Shown one piece after another: positions 9,174-16,277 of a DNA stretch of 53,336 nt. The DNA lies in contig JAFQNG010000050.1 of NCBI GenBank assembly GCA_017396005.1, positions 1-53,336 on the forward strand. The letters are read 5' to 3'. The notes under the pieces are model-generated. The model saw only the letters and a list, made by a program, of their open reading frames with translations, ran no database searches and was not told where the DNA came from. Positions within the stretch are counted from its first letter, which is position 1, and the number at the start of each line of letters is the position of its first letter. This DNA comes from Desulfovibrio sp. GTDB lineage: Bacteria; Desulfobacterota; Desulfovibrionia; Desulfovibrionales; Desulfovibrionaceae. The translations under genes were made by a program, and so were the position numbers.

Positions 9174-9713
9174 ATGACACCCGTATCTGCTTCGGAAACA
9201 ACCATCTATGTGGCCATAGATTTCGAGACCTGTGGCTATGCTGCCCATGCGGCCTGCTCCGTAGGGCTCGCGCGTATTGAAGGCGAGCGTATCACTGCCA
9301 CCTTCTACAGTCTGATACGGCCGCCCTCGTCCCGTATACTTTTCAGTGATATCCACGGTCTGACCTGGCCCATGCTCAGGGAGGCCCCCTTTTTCGTGCA
9401 GGTCTGGCAGCAGGCCCTGCCACTGCTGGCTGATGCTCATTTTTTTCTGGCGCATAACGCTGCCTTTGACAGGCGTGTACTGCACGCTGCCTGTCGTGCT
9501 GCCGGACTCACACCGCCTTCCACACCTTTTCTCTGTACTCTCAAAGGGGCACGCCGCTGTCTGCCTCTGCCCTCCAAAAAGCTCGACATGGTCTGTTCGC
9601 ACTTCGGTATAGATCTTGAGCATCATCACGCTGCTTCTGATGCCCGTGCCTGCGCTGAGGTATATCTGCGGTTACGTGACCTTGGCGTTGCTGACAGGCA
9701 GATGGCCCTGTGA
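9174..9713 (+). CDS. DEDDh-family 3'-5' exonuclease (DNA polymerase III epsilon-like)
   Basis: A 179-residue single-domain exonuclease. The four metal-binding acidic residues and the histidine are visible: D16 and E18 in AIDFET, D99 in AHNAAFD, and H151/D156 in HHAASDA. The order and spacing match the DnaQ/DinG exonuclease group. It lacks extensions that would identify it as the true replicative epsilon subunit, so a repair or nucleic-acid turnover role is more likely. GGAG lies upstream of the ATG at 9174. It is probably co-transcribed with the SNase-like gene before it. The flagellar operon that follows has its own promoter. Confidence 0.85.
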   Translation: MTPVSASETTIYVAIDFETCGYAAHAACSVGLARIEGERITATFYSLIRPPSSRILFSDIHGLTWPMLREAPFFVQVWQQALPLLADAHFFLAHNAAFDRRVLHAACRAAGLTPPSTPFLCTLKGARRCLPLPSKKLDMVCSHFGIDLEHHHAASDARACAEVYLRLRDLGVADRQMAL

Positions 9714-9776
9714 CAGATTTTTGGCAGCGCTCCCATTATTTTTACACAGTATGTTGTAATCATTAAATAAATATAT

Positions 9777-9794
9777 TTGGAACGCTTTTTGCTT
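9777..9794 (+). promoter_or_regulatory. Sigma-54 type promoter for flgB-flgC-fliE
   Basis: TTGG-AAC-GCTTTTTGC matches the -24/-12 consensus TTGGCACG-N4-TTGC, with exactly ten bases between the invariant GG (9779-9780) and GC (9791-9792). Transcription would start near 9804, some 30 bp before flgB. Sigma-54 control with an activator of the FlrC/FleQ type is common for flagellar genes. Confidence 0.8.
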
Positions 9795-9834
9795 GCTGCT
9801 TTCCATCGTTTCTTTTGTGAATGCTGGAGGCGCT

Positions 9835-10248
9835 ATGAAAAGTTTGTTCAACAGCCAGATCGGCCTTGTCGGCAAGGTGCTCGACATGCAGTTGCAGCGG
9901 CAGAATGTCATTGCCAGCAACCTCGCCAATATCGACACCCCCAATTACAGGCCGCGTGAGCTGGAGTTTGAAAAAGAGTTGCAGAGTGCTCTGGGTCTGG
10001 ACATGCGCGGCCGCATGAGCACTACCAGTCAGGGGCATATGCCTTCAGCATTCAATCCCGAGAACTTTGGTCCTGAATGGGACAAGCAGTTTAAGCCCCG
10101 TCAGATTCATGGCGAAGACCGCGTCAATCTGGATAAGGAAATGGCGAAGCATGCCAGAAACCAGCTTCAGTATTCGGCACTAACGCAGGTCATGGCCAAG
10201 AATTTTGAAGGCATGTCCACCCTGATACAGGATGCCAAGCAGGCATAG
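9835..10248 (+). CDS. flgB: Flagellar basal-body rod protein FlgB
   Basis: Proximal rod subunit of the flagellar basal body, exported through the flagellar type III apparatus. The 137-residue protein has the rod/hook family motif NVIASNLANIDTPNYRPREL near the N-terminus and a helical C-terminus (LIQDAKQA at the very end). The ATG at 9835 has GGAGG six bases upstream and the sigma-54 promoter 40 bp before it; a start further upstream at 9793 would begin inside the promoter region. It is followed by flgC after 11 bp, the usual gene order in flagellar operons. Confidence 0.95.
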   Translation: MKSLFNSQIGLVGKVLDMQLQRQNVIASNLANIDTPNYRPRELEFEKELQSALGLDMRGRMSTTSQGHMPSAFNPENFGPEWDKQFKPRQIHGEDRVNLDKEMAKHARNQLQYSALTQVMAKNFEGMSTLIQDAKQA

Positions 10249-10259
10249 CTGGGGGCGTT

Positions 10260-10697
10260 ATGGATTTTTTGACCGCACTGGATATCAGCGCATCGGGCCT
10301 CAGTGCCGACCGTACGCGTATCAACACCATCTCCATGAACCTGGCCAATGCCAAGACAACACGTACGCCAGATGGTGGCCCGTACCGTCGCAAGACAGTG
10401 GTACAGGTTGCTACAGAGGTGGATGATCCTTTCTCGGTACATATGCGTTCAGCTCTTGACCGTGAATTGCGTGGTACGCGTATCCTCGGTGTCACGCAGG
10501 ATACCCGCCCTCTCAAGCAGGTCTATGAACCGGGCCATCCTGATGCGAATGCTGAAGGTTATGTATTCTATCCTGACATCAATGTAGTTGAAGAGATGGC
10601 CAATCTCATGAGTGCACAGCGCAATTATGAAGCCAACGTCACTACAGTGGAAGCCATCAAAGGTATGTATCTCAAGGCTCTGGAAATAGGTAAGTAA
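10260..10697 (+). CDS. flgC: Flagellar basal-body rod protein FlgC
   Basis: Second proximal rod subunit. The 145-residue protein has the N-terminal motif LDISASGLSADRTRINTISM followed by NLANAKTT, and the conserved C-terminal helix NLMSAQRNYEANVTTVEA, both diagnostic of FlgC. Length is normal. It lies between flgB and fliE in the usual order and is transcribed from the sigma-54 promoter before flgB. Confidence 0.96.
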   Translation: MDFLTALDISASGLSADRTRINTISMNLANAKTTRTPDGGPYRRKTVVQVATEVDDPFSVHMRSALDRELRGTRILGVTQDTRPLKQVYEPGHPDANAEGYVFYPDINVVEEMANLMSAQRNYEANVTTVEAIKGMYLKALEIGK

Positions 10698-10725
10698 CAG
10701 GCTTTGCAGTCTTCAGGAGTACAGT

Positions 10726-11172
10726 ATGAGTATGCAGTCAGTGGGCATGCGGGCCTATAGCGAAGCGTTGCAGCATTTCAATATGGTGGAGGGGGCTCTG
10801 AAGCAGGGTATGCCCGTGAACAAGAATACGCTTTTTTCGCGTACTCTTGACCAGAACCTGTTGCGTGATCGTGTGGACCGCGGTGAAAATTCTGGTGCAC
10901 AGGCAGATTTCATCAGCTATGCTGATCGGGAATATACGCCTGTCATGCCTGATAACAGTTTTACTAAGACCATCACGAAATCGTTAAATCGCGTCAACGA
11001 GCTGCAGAGTGCCAAACAGCGTGCCGTGGAGGATTTTGCCTCTGGTCGCACACAGAATGTTCATGAGCTGATGATAACCATGCAGAAGTCCAGCCTGGCC
11101 ATGAAGATGACCACTGCCGTGCGTGGTAAGGTGTTGGAAGCCTATAAGGAGCTTTCCAAGATACAGTTCTAG
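10726..11172 (+). CDS. fliE: Flagellar hook-basal body complex protein FliE
   Basis: FliE joins the MS ring to the rod. The C-terminal half is typical: QNVHELMITMQKSSLAMKM and then RGKVLEAYKELSKIQF. At 148 residues it is longer than the usual 100-110; the extra sequence is in the N-terminal half, which is variable in this family. An AGGAG sequence lies just before the ATG (cttcAGGAGtacagt). It is the last gene of the flgB-flgC-fliE unit. No other flagellar gene follows in the window. Confidence 0.93.
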   Translation: MSMQSVGMRAYSEALQHFNMVEGALKQGMPVNKNTLFSRTLDQNLLRDRVDRGENSGAQADFISYADREYTPVMPDNSFTKTITKSLNRVNELQSAKQRAVEDFASGRTQNVHELMITMQKSSLAMKMTTAVRGKVLEAYKELSKIQF

Positions 11173-11258
11173 AAATACCTGCGGAAGACGCGTCACCCCT
11201 TGGTTTTTTCTTGCTGGTTGGGATGTTTTAAAAAATTTTCAAAAGTGGTAAAAATTTC

Positions 11259-11287
11259 TTGACGCAGCAGGCAACTACGGCTAAATA
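11259..11287 (+). promoter_or_regulatory. Sigma-70 type promoter for tRNA-Val
   Basis: TTGACG (-35, 11259-11264), a 17-bp spacer and TAAATA (-10, 11282-11287) lie directly in front of the tRNA. The expected start, near 11294, is about 10 bp before the mature 5' end. Confidence 0.7.
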
Positions 11288-11303
11288 AACATCTGCCTCT
11301 TGT

Positions 11304-11380
11304 AGGAGCGTAGCTCAGGTGGCTAGAGCACTTCCTTGACACGGAAGGGGTCAGCAGTTCAAGTCTGCTCGTTCCTACCA
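11304..11380 (+). tRNA. tRNA-Val (anticodon GAC)
   Basis: A complete cloverleaf of 77 nt with encoded CCA. The acceptor stem is AGGAGCG/CGTTCCT with discriminator A. The D arm is GCTC/GAGC. The anticodon stem is CTTCC/GGAAG with loop TTGACAC (anticodon GAC), and the T arm is AGCAG-TTCAAGT-CTGCT. It stands alone between fliE and the thrS leader. Confidence 0.95.
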
Positions 11381-11392
11381 AATTACAACTCC

Positions 11393-11490
11393 GGGGATAA
11401 TCCCCTTAGTATAGAGGCGCACTGCGATAATGGCAGTTCGCGCCAGGCTTTTGACAGAAATGGGGAGGTTAGCCTCCCCTTTGTTTTTTT
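11393..11490 (+). promoter_or_regulatory. Structured leader with terminator hairpin in front of thrS
   Basis: Three hairpins follow each other: GGGG-ATAAT-CCCC (11393-11405), an 10-bp interrupted stem GGCGCACTGC with GCAGT/GCGCC (11416-11444), and GGGGAGG-TTAG-CCTCCCC (11462-11479) followed by TTTGTTTTTTT. The last is a convincing intrinsic terminator 25 bp before the thrS start codon. It may simply end tRNA-Val transcription or act as an attenuator of the long thrS operon. No T-box sequence or leader peptide was recognised. Confidence 0.65.
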
Positions 11491-11515
11491 CTGAAAGCCG
11501 ATATAAGGAGTAAGC

Positions 11516-13456
11516 ATGAACGTCCGTGTGGAAGGGCAGACAGTGGCAGTAGCGGCAGGAGCTGATGCAGCCGTTGTCCTGCGTGAGGCCCTGAGCGGTA
11601 AGAAGTTCAAGTCAGTGCTGGCAGCCCGTGTACTGCCTGAGGGTTATCTGACAGATTTGGCCACTCCCCTGACAGATGCTTGCCAGGAGCTGGTGCCCGT
11701 ATATGCCGACTCTCCCGAAGGGCTGGCCATGATCCGCCACTCTACTGCCCATGTTATGGCTGCAGCGGTCAAGCGTCTTTTTCCCAATGCCAGGGTGACC
11801 ATCGGCCCTGCCATCGACAACGGCTTCTATTATGATTTTGATGTGGAGCGGCCATTCTCCAGTGAAGACTTCCCGGCCATTGAAGCCGAAATGCAGAAGA
11901 TCGCATCTGAGTGTCTGCCCTTTACCTGTCAGCGTATCAGTAAGGCTGAGGCAATAGCCCGTTTTAAGGCCGAGGATGAACCGTATAAGGTGGAATTGGC
12001 TGAGGCTGTTGAAGACGATACTGTCACCCTCTATACTTGCGGAGAATTTACAGATCTCTGTCGTGGCCCTCATGTACCGCATACGGGTTTTGCTGCTGCT
12101 TCCAAGCTCATGTCCGTGGCTGGGGCGTACTGGCGCGGTGATGAGAAAAACCGTATGCTTTCCCGTATCTACGGCACAGCCTTTGCCGACACCAAGGCCC
12201 TTGCCGCCTACCTGAAACAGCTGGAAGAAGCTAAGCGGCGTGACCACCGTAAGCTGGGGCGCGAGCTCTCGCTGTTCACCTTTCAGGAGGATGTTGCACC
12301 TGGCATGGTCTTCTGGCTGCCCAAGGGCATGCTCATGCGGGCCATTCTGGAAGACTTCTGGCGTAAGGAACACCTTAAGCGCGGCTATGACATGGTGCAG
12401 GGGCCTCAGTTGCTGCGGGTAGAAACCTGGAAGCGCTCCGGTCATTACGATAATTACCGTGAAAATATGTATTTCACGCAGATCGAGGAAGACGCCTACG
12501 GCGTCAAACCCATGAACTGCATTGCGCATATGCTCATCTATAAGAATGAGCTGCGCAGCTACCGCGATTTGCCACAGCGCTATTTTGAACTGGGCGTAGT
12601 GCATCGTCACGAAAAGAGTGGCGTACTGCATGGTCTCTTGCGTGTGCGTCAGGTCACCCAGGATGATGCGCACATCCTCTGTGCTCCTGAACAGCTGGAG
12701 GATGAGATTCTTGGTGTCATCCATCTCATTCGTGATCTGATGCATCTTTTCGACTTTCAGTACAAGGTGGCCATCTCTACCCGTCCTGAAAAGAGTATCG
12801 GTACCGACGAAGCTTGGGAGCAGGCCACCAGTGCTCTGGTACAGGCCGTGGAAAAAGCCGGTCTGCCGTATGAAGTCAATGAAGGTGATGGAGCCTTTTA
12901 CGGGCCCAAGATTGATGTACGTCTGCTGGACTGCATTGGTCGCGAATGGCAATGCTCCACCATACAGGTAGACTTTACCTTGCCTGAGCGTTTTGACCTG
13001 ACCTATGTGGGGCAGGATGGTGAGCGTCACCGTCCGGTCATGGTACACAGAGCCATCATGGGGTCACTGGAGCGTTTTATCGGCGTTTTGATAGAGCAGT
13101 TTGCCGGGGCCATGCCTGCCTGGCTTGCGCCAGAACAGGCCCGCCTGCTGACTGTTACAGACGCTGGCGATGAAACAGTTGCGCGCATGTGTGCCGAGCT
13201 GTGCGCTATGGGTATCCGTGCTACGGCCGATACGCGCAATGAAAAGCTGGGCTTCAAGGTGCGTGAGGCTCAGGTGGCCAAGGTGCCGTATATTCTGGTA
13301 GTAGGAGAAAAGGAAGTGCAGGCCGATGGGGTGAACGTGCGGCTGCGCAACGGGGAGAATCTGGGGCTGAAGTCCGTCAGAGAAGTGGCCGAGCTGATCC
13401 GGGCCGACGCGGCTGAGCCTTTTAAACAGGGAGGTATGTGCTATAGCTTCGCCTAA
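11516..13456 (+). CDS. thrS: Threonine--tRNA ligase
   Basis: Class II synthetase charging tRNA-Thr. Order of domains: a small N-terminal TGS-like domain (1-65), the editing domain with HSTAH (H75, H79) and a later Cys-His pair, the catalytic core with [13 protein letters not shown] (zinc-binding Cys), motif 2 ([20 protein letters not shown]), and a C-terminal anticodon-binding domain ending [10 protein letters not shown]. Length 646 is normal. AAGGAG lies six bases before the ATG at 11516, right after the leader terminator. It heads a run of translation genes; infC begins at its stop codon. Confidence 0.97.
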   Translation: MNVRVEGQTVAVAAGADAAVVLREALSGKKFKSVLAARVLPEGYLTDLATPLTDACQELVPVYADSPEGLAMIRHSTAHVMAAAVKRLFPNARVTIGPAIDNGFYYDFDVERPFSSEDFPAIEAEMQKIASECLPFTCQRISKAEAIARFKAEDEPYKVELAEAVEDDTVTLYTCGEFTDLCRGPHVPHTGFAAASKLMSVAGAYWRGDEKNRMLSRIYGTAFADTKALAAYLKQLEEAKRRDHRKLGRELSLFTFQEDVAPGMVFWLPKGMLMRAILEDFWRKEHLKRGYDMVQGPQLLRVETWKRSGHYDNYRENMYFTQIEEDAYGVKPMNCIAHMLIYKNELRSYRDLPQRYFELGVVHRHEKSGVLHGLLRVRQVTQDDAHILCAPEQLEDEILGVIHLIRDLMHLFDFQYKVAISTRPEKSIGTDEAWEQATSALVQAVEKAGLPYEVNEGDGAFYGPKIDVRLLDCIGREWQCSTIQVDFTLPERFDLTYVGQDGERHRPVMVHRAIMGSLERFIGVLIEQFAGAMPAWLAPEQARLLTVTDAGDETVARMCAELCAMGIRATADTRNEKLGFKVREAQVAKVPYILVVGEKEVQADGVNVRLRNGENLGLKSVREVAELIRADAAEPFKQGGMCYSFA

Positions 13457-13457
13457 T

Positions 13458-13988
13458 ATGAGACCGCGGCGCGAGATGCCGCAGGACGGTGTGCGCCGTA
13501 ATGAGATGATCCGTGCGCGTGAGCTGCGCGTTATCGGAGCGGACGGAGAGCAACTGGGTATTCTGCCACGTAATGAGGCCCTTACTCTGGCCAAGGAAGT
13601 CGGGCTTGACCTGGTAGAAGTGGCTGCCACGTCGGAGCCGCCTGTCTGTCGTATCATGGACTACGGCAAGTTCAAGTACGAACAGCAGAAAAAGAAGCAG
13701 GAAGCCAAAAAGCGCCAGACAGTAGTGCAAATCAAGGAAATCAAGGTCCGACCCAAGACTGATGACCATGATTACGAAACTAAGCTGCGCCACATCCGTC
13801 GTTTTTTGGAAGATGGCGACCGCTGTAAGATAACGGTGTTTTTCCGGGGGCGCGAGATCGTCCATAAGGACCGTGGTCTGGCCATTCTGGAGCGCGTTGT
13901 GCAAGACTTGGCTGAAGTTGCCAAGGTGGAACAGGAGCCGCGCGCCGAAGGTCGTACGCTGCAGATGCTTCTGGTACCCAAGAAATAA
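13458..13988 (+). CDS. infC: Translation initiation factor IF-3
   Basis: IF-3 checks start-codon pairing on the 30S subunit and keeps subunits apart. Family motifs are clear: RARELRVIGADGEQLGIL, PPVCRIMDYGKFKYEQQKKK, then the C-domain KIKVRPKT-like stretch and RHIRRFLEDGDRCKITVFFR. The first ATG in frame is at 13458, but it has no ribosome-binding site. An ideal site (GGGAGG, 13429-13434) sits eight bases before an in-frame ATA at 13443, which would add five residues and overlap the thrS end. infC uses rare start codons in several bacteria so that IF-3 represses itself, so 13443 may be the true start. Confidence 0.95.
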   Translation: MRPRREMPQDGVRRNEMIRARELRVIGADGEQLGILPRNEALTLAKEVGLDLVEVAATSEPPVCRIMDYGKFKYEQQKKKQEAKKRQTVVQIKEIKVRPKTDDHDYETKLRHIRRFLEDGDRCKITVFFRGREIVHKDRGLAILERVVQDLAEVAKVEQEPRAEGRTLQMLLVPKK

Positions 13989-14025
13989 TCTGCTTGCGGC
14001 AAAGTTTTTTTTGAGGCACTATGCC

Positions 14026-14102
14026 TTCCCCGGTGCTCGTGAGAGCGGCGGGGAATCTGTATTGTGCGGGGCGATTGCCCCGAAGCCCTGGGGCCTGCCC
14101 CG
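14026..14102 (+). promoter_or_regulatory. Structured leader of rpmI-rplT (candidate L20 autoregulatory element)
   Basis: The infC-rpmI gap folds into a strong hairpin, TTCCCCG/CGGGGAA with inner GCTC/GAGC (14026-14055). Next come CGGGGC (14067-14072) and two separate GCCCCG copies (14077-14082 and 14097-14102) that could each pair with it. Such exclusive pairing just before the L35 ribosome-binding site resembles known L20 leaders. This is inference only. Confidence 0.5.
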
Positions 14103-14118
14103 AAATGAGGAGTGTATC

Positions 14119-14316
14119 ATGCCCAAGATCAAAACCCGGCGGGCTGCGGCCAAGCGTTTTCAGATGACCGGCAGTGGCAAGTACAAGCGCCGTCGTCAGA
14201 ACCTTCGCCATATCCTGACCAAAAAGGCTGCTGGCCGCAAGATGCGTCTGGGCCAGTCTACTCTGGTGGACAGCGCCAACGAAAAGGCTGTTCGCCGCAT
14301 GCTGCCCAACGGCTAG
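14119..14316 (+). CDS. rpmI: 50S ribosomal protein L35
   Basis: A 65-residue basic protein beginning MPKIKTRRAAAKRFQMTGSG and ending EKAVRRMLPNG, typical of L35. ATGAGGAG precedes the ATG at 14119. It lies between infC and rplT, the conserved bacterial order, and follows a structured leader that may control it together with L20. Confidence 0.97.
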   Translation: MPKIKTRRAAAKRFQMTGSGKYKRRRQNLRHILTKKAAGRKMRLGQSTLVDSANEKAVRRMLPNG

Positions 14317-14381
14317 CATGAATTCATTCAGCTCACCCGGCGGGCTTTCCTCCGCCTTGTCGGTGTGAAGGAGGTTACACC

Positions 14382-14735
14382 ATGCGTGTCAAGAGAGGTC
14401 TTGCCAGTCATCGCCGTCACAAAAAATATTTGAACGCCGCCAAAGGCTTTCGCGGTGGCCGCAGCCGTTTGTACCGTACTGCCCGTGAGGCTGTGGAGCG
14501 CGCGCTGCAATACTCTTTTATAGGTCGCAAGCATCGCAAGCGCGACTTCCGTACCCTTTGGATTCTGCGCATCAACGCTGGCGCACGTCTGAACGGTCTT
14601 TCCTACAGCCGTTTCATGCACGGCCTCAAGCAGGCCGGTATTGATTTGAACCGTAAGGTGCTGGCCGATCTGGCTGTCTATCAGAAAGACGACTTTGCCA
14701 GGGTGGTGGAGCTGGCCAAGGCAGCCCTGAAGTAA
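14382..14735 (+). CDS. rplT: 50S ribosomal protein L20
   Basis: A 117-residue protein beginning [20 protein letters not shown], with [20 protein letters not shown] and [18 protein letters not shown], all diagnostic of L20. L20 binds 23S rRNA early in 50S assembly and, in other bacteria, represses the infC-rpmI-rplT message by binding a leader that mimics its rRNA site. AAGGAGG lies upstream of the ATG. Confidence 0.98.
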   Translation: MRVKRGLASHRRHKKYLNAAKGFRGGRSRLYRTAREAVERALQYSFIGRKHRKRDFRTLWILRINAGARLNGLSYSRFMHGLKQAGIDLNRKVLADLAVYQKDDFARVVELAKAALK

Positions 14736-14761
14736 GGCTGCCACAGCATTGCCGCATTTCA

Positions 14762-14787
14762 GCGGGCGGCGGAATACCATCGCCCGC
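14762..14787 (+). terminator. Hairpin between rplT and pheS
   Basis: GCGGGCG and CGCCCGC form a 7-bp GC stem with a 12-base loop, followed only by TTTG. It could reduce read-through or stabilise the message end; it is not a strong terminator. Confidence 0.45.
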
Positions 14788-14827
14788 TTTGTCAAACAGT
14801 GCCGCGCAGGCGGCTTCGGGAATCTGC

Positions 14828-15862
14828 ATGGACCTGATCACAACTCTGGAAGGCCTGGTACCGGAACTTGAAAAAGGGCTGGACCAGGCTTCTTCATTGG
14901 AAGAGCTGGAAAATCTGCGGGTGGACTTTCTTGGTCGCAAGGGTCGTCTCGCCCAGGTTATGGGGCGACTGCCGCAACTGCCCCCACAGGAGCGCCCTGC
15001 CGTAGGACAGGCCGCCAACAGTGTTAAAGAACGTTGCAACGCCCTGTTCGAGGCACGTAAGCATGTTCTTGAGGCAGGCCGTGAGGCAGCAGCTCTGGCC
15101 CGCTTTGACGCATCCCTGCCTGGACGTGCGCCCTGGCAGGGTTCCCTTCATCCTACGACTCTCATCACAGAAGAGATCTGTGATATCTTCAAAAGACTGG
15201 GCTTTGATGTGGCCTCCGGGCCTGAAGTAGAAATTGATCACTATAATTTCGAGGCCCTGAACATGCCGCCAGAGCATCCTGCCCGGGATATGCAGGATAC
15301 GCTTTATATCACCGATACTGTTCTTATGCGCACACATACTTCGCCAGTGCAGGTGCGCACCATGCTTGCCCGCAGGCCCCCTGTGGCCGTCGTGGTACCC
15401 GGTAAGGTCTATCGCAGGGATTCTGACCTCACTCATACGCCCATGTTTCATCAGATAGAAGGTCTGCTGGTGGATCAGGACGTGAGCATGGCTCATTTGC
15501 GCGGCACACTAACTGCCTTTGTGCGGGCTGTTTTCGGCGGGGACACGCAGGTGCGTTTTCGCCCCAGTTTCTTCCCCTTCACGGAGCCCTCGGCCGAGGT
15601 CGACATTTCCTGTTGTATATGCGGTGGTAAGGGGCATGTGAACGGTGAGCCCTGCCGTGTCTGCAAGACTACGGGCTGGGTAGAAATCCTGGGCTGCGGT
15701 ATGGTGGATCCGGCAGTCTTTGCTGCTGTGGGCTATCCCGAAGATGTGAGCGGCTTTGCCTTTGGTCTGGGTGTAGAACGAGTGGCCATGCTCAAGTACG
15801 GCATCGGTGATCTGCGCATGTTTTTTGAGAACGACGTACGCTTCCTGGGGCAATTTGCCTGA
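14828..15862 (+). CDS. pheS: Phenylalanine--tRNA ligase alpha subunit
   Basis: Catalytic subunit of the alpha2beta2 class II synthetase. It has an N-terminal coiled coil (1-85), motif 2 ([20 protein letters not shown]) and motif 3 ([18 protein letters not shown]). Before LGCGMV there is an extra loop with two Cys-x2-Cys pairs (CCICGGKG and CRVCKTTG), probably a zinc site found in some lineages but not in E. coli PheS. The ATG at 14828 begins [10 protein letters not shown]; a TTG-initiated longer form from 14789 has no ribosome-binding site. Length 344 is normal. Confidence 0.96.
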   Translation: MDLITTLEGLVPELEKGLDQASSLEELENLRVDFLGRKGRLAQVMGRLPQLPPQERPAVGQAANSVKERCNALFEARKHVLEAGREAAALARFDASLPGRAPWQGSLHPTTLITEEICDIFKRLGFDVASGPEVEIDHYNFEALNMPPEHPARDMQDTLYITDTVLMRTHTSPVQVRTMLARRPPVAVVVPGKVYRRDSDLTHTPMFHQIEGLLVDQDVSMAHLRGTLTAFVRAVFGGDTQVRFRPSFFPFTEPSAEVDISCCICGGKGHVNGEPCRVCKTTGWVEILGCGMVDPAVFAAVGYPEDVSGFAFGLGVERVAMLKYGIGDLRMFFENDVRFLGQFA

Positions 15863-15863
15863 T

Positions 15864-16235
15864 ATGGGCAATGCATTATACCATCTGTTGGTTCATTGCA
15901 TGCTGGGGGTACTGATCCTTTATGCGTTGCAGGGGGGCGGTACAGCCTGGGCGGCATCGGCGCTCAGTGCCCCACGCACTGGCCTGGAAGCCCCAGGGGG
16001 GCCTCGCCCGCTGGACAGGTTGCCTGCAGCAGGCCGATCATCGGGTACTGTATACGGTAACCCGGGATATACAGATGCCTACGGCAATAGTGTTGACGAT
16101 GTATCGCCGCCAGAAAAAGCGCCGCGCAAGCGCCTTAGCCCCGGTGCGTACGGGGCCTACGGCAACAGACCTGATCCCCGCCCGCTGCCTGACCCGCACA
16201 ATGGGTCCAGGCTACCGGCCTGGTCGTTTCAATAA
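15864..16235 (+). CDS. Small exported Pro/Gly/Tyr-rich protein, unknown function
   Basis: A 123-residue protein starting two bases after the pheS stop. The N-terminus is a signal peptide or anchor (hydrophobic core CMLGVLILYALQGG, cleavage probably near TAWAASA). The mature part is rich in Pro, Gly, Arg and Tyr, with repeated short units such as VYGNPGY, AYGNS and AYGAYGNRPDP, and looks disordered. I do not recognise a family. It lies between pheS and pheT, ends 42 bp before pheT, and shares their message, which is odd for an exported protein. Confidence 0.65.
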   Translation: MGNALYHLLVHCMLGVLILYALQGGGTAWAASALSAPRTGLEAPGGPRPLDRLPAAGRSSGTVYGNPGYTDAYGNSVDDVSPPEKAPRKRLSPGAYGAYGNRPDPRPLPDPHNGSRLPAWSFQ

Positions 16236-16277
16236 GTGTTAACCGGCTCTGACCCGGCAAAGAAACAGGAAGAAAAT

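Noticed and set aside
11381-11515. T-box riboswitch in front of thrS
   Set aside because: The conserved T-box sequence and the long specifier stem are absent, and the leader is too short.
11612-13048. Long minus-strand open frame opposite thrS
   Set aside because: It lies wholly inside the well-supported thrS gene, has no ribosome-binding site or recognisable motif, and reflects the GC-rich codon pattern of thrS.
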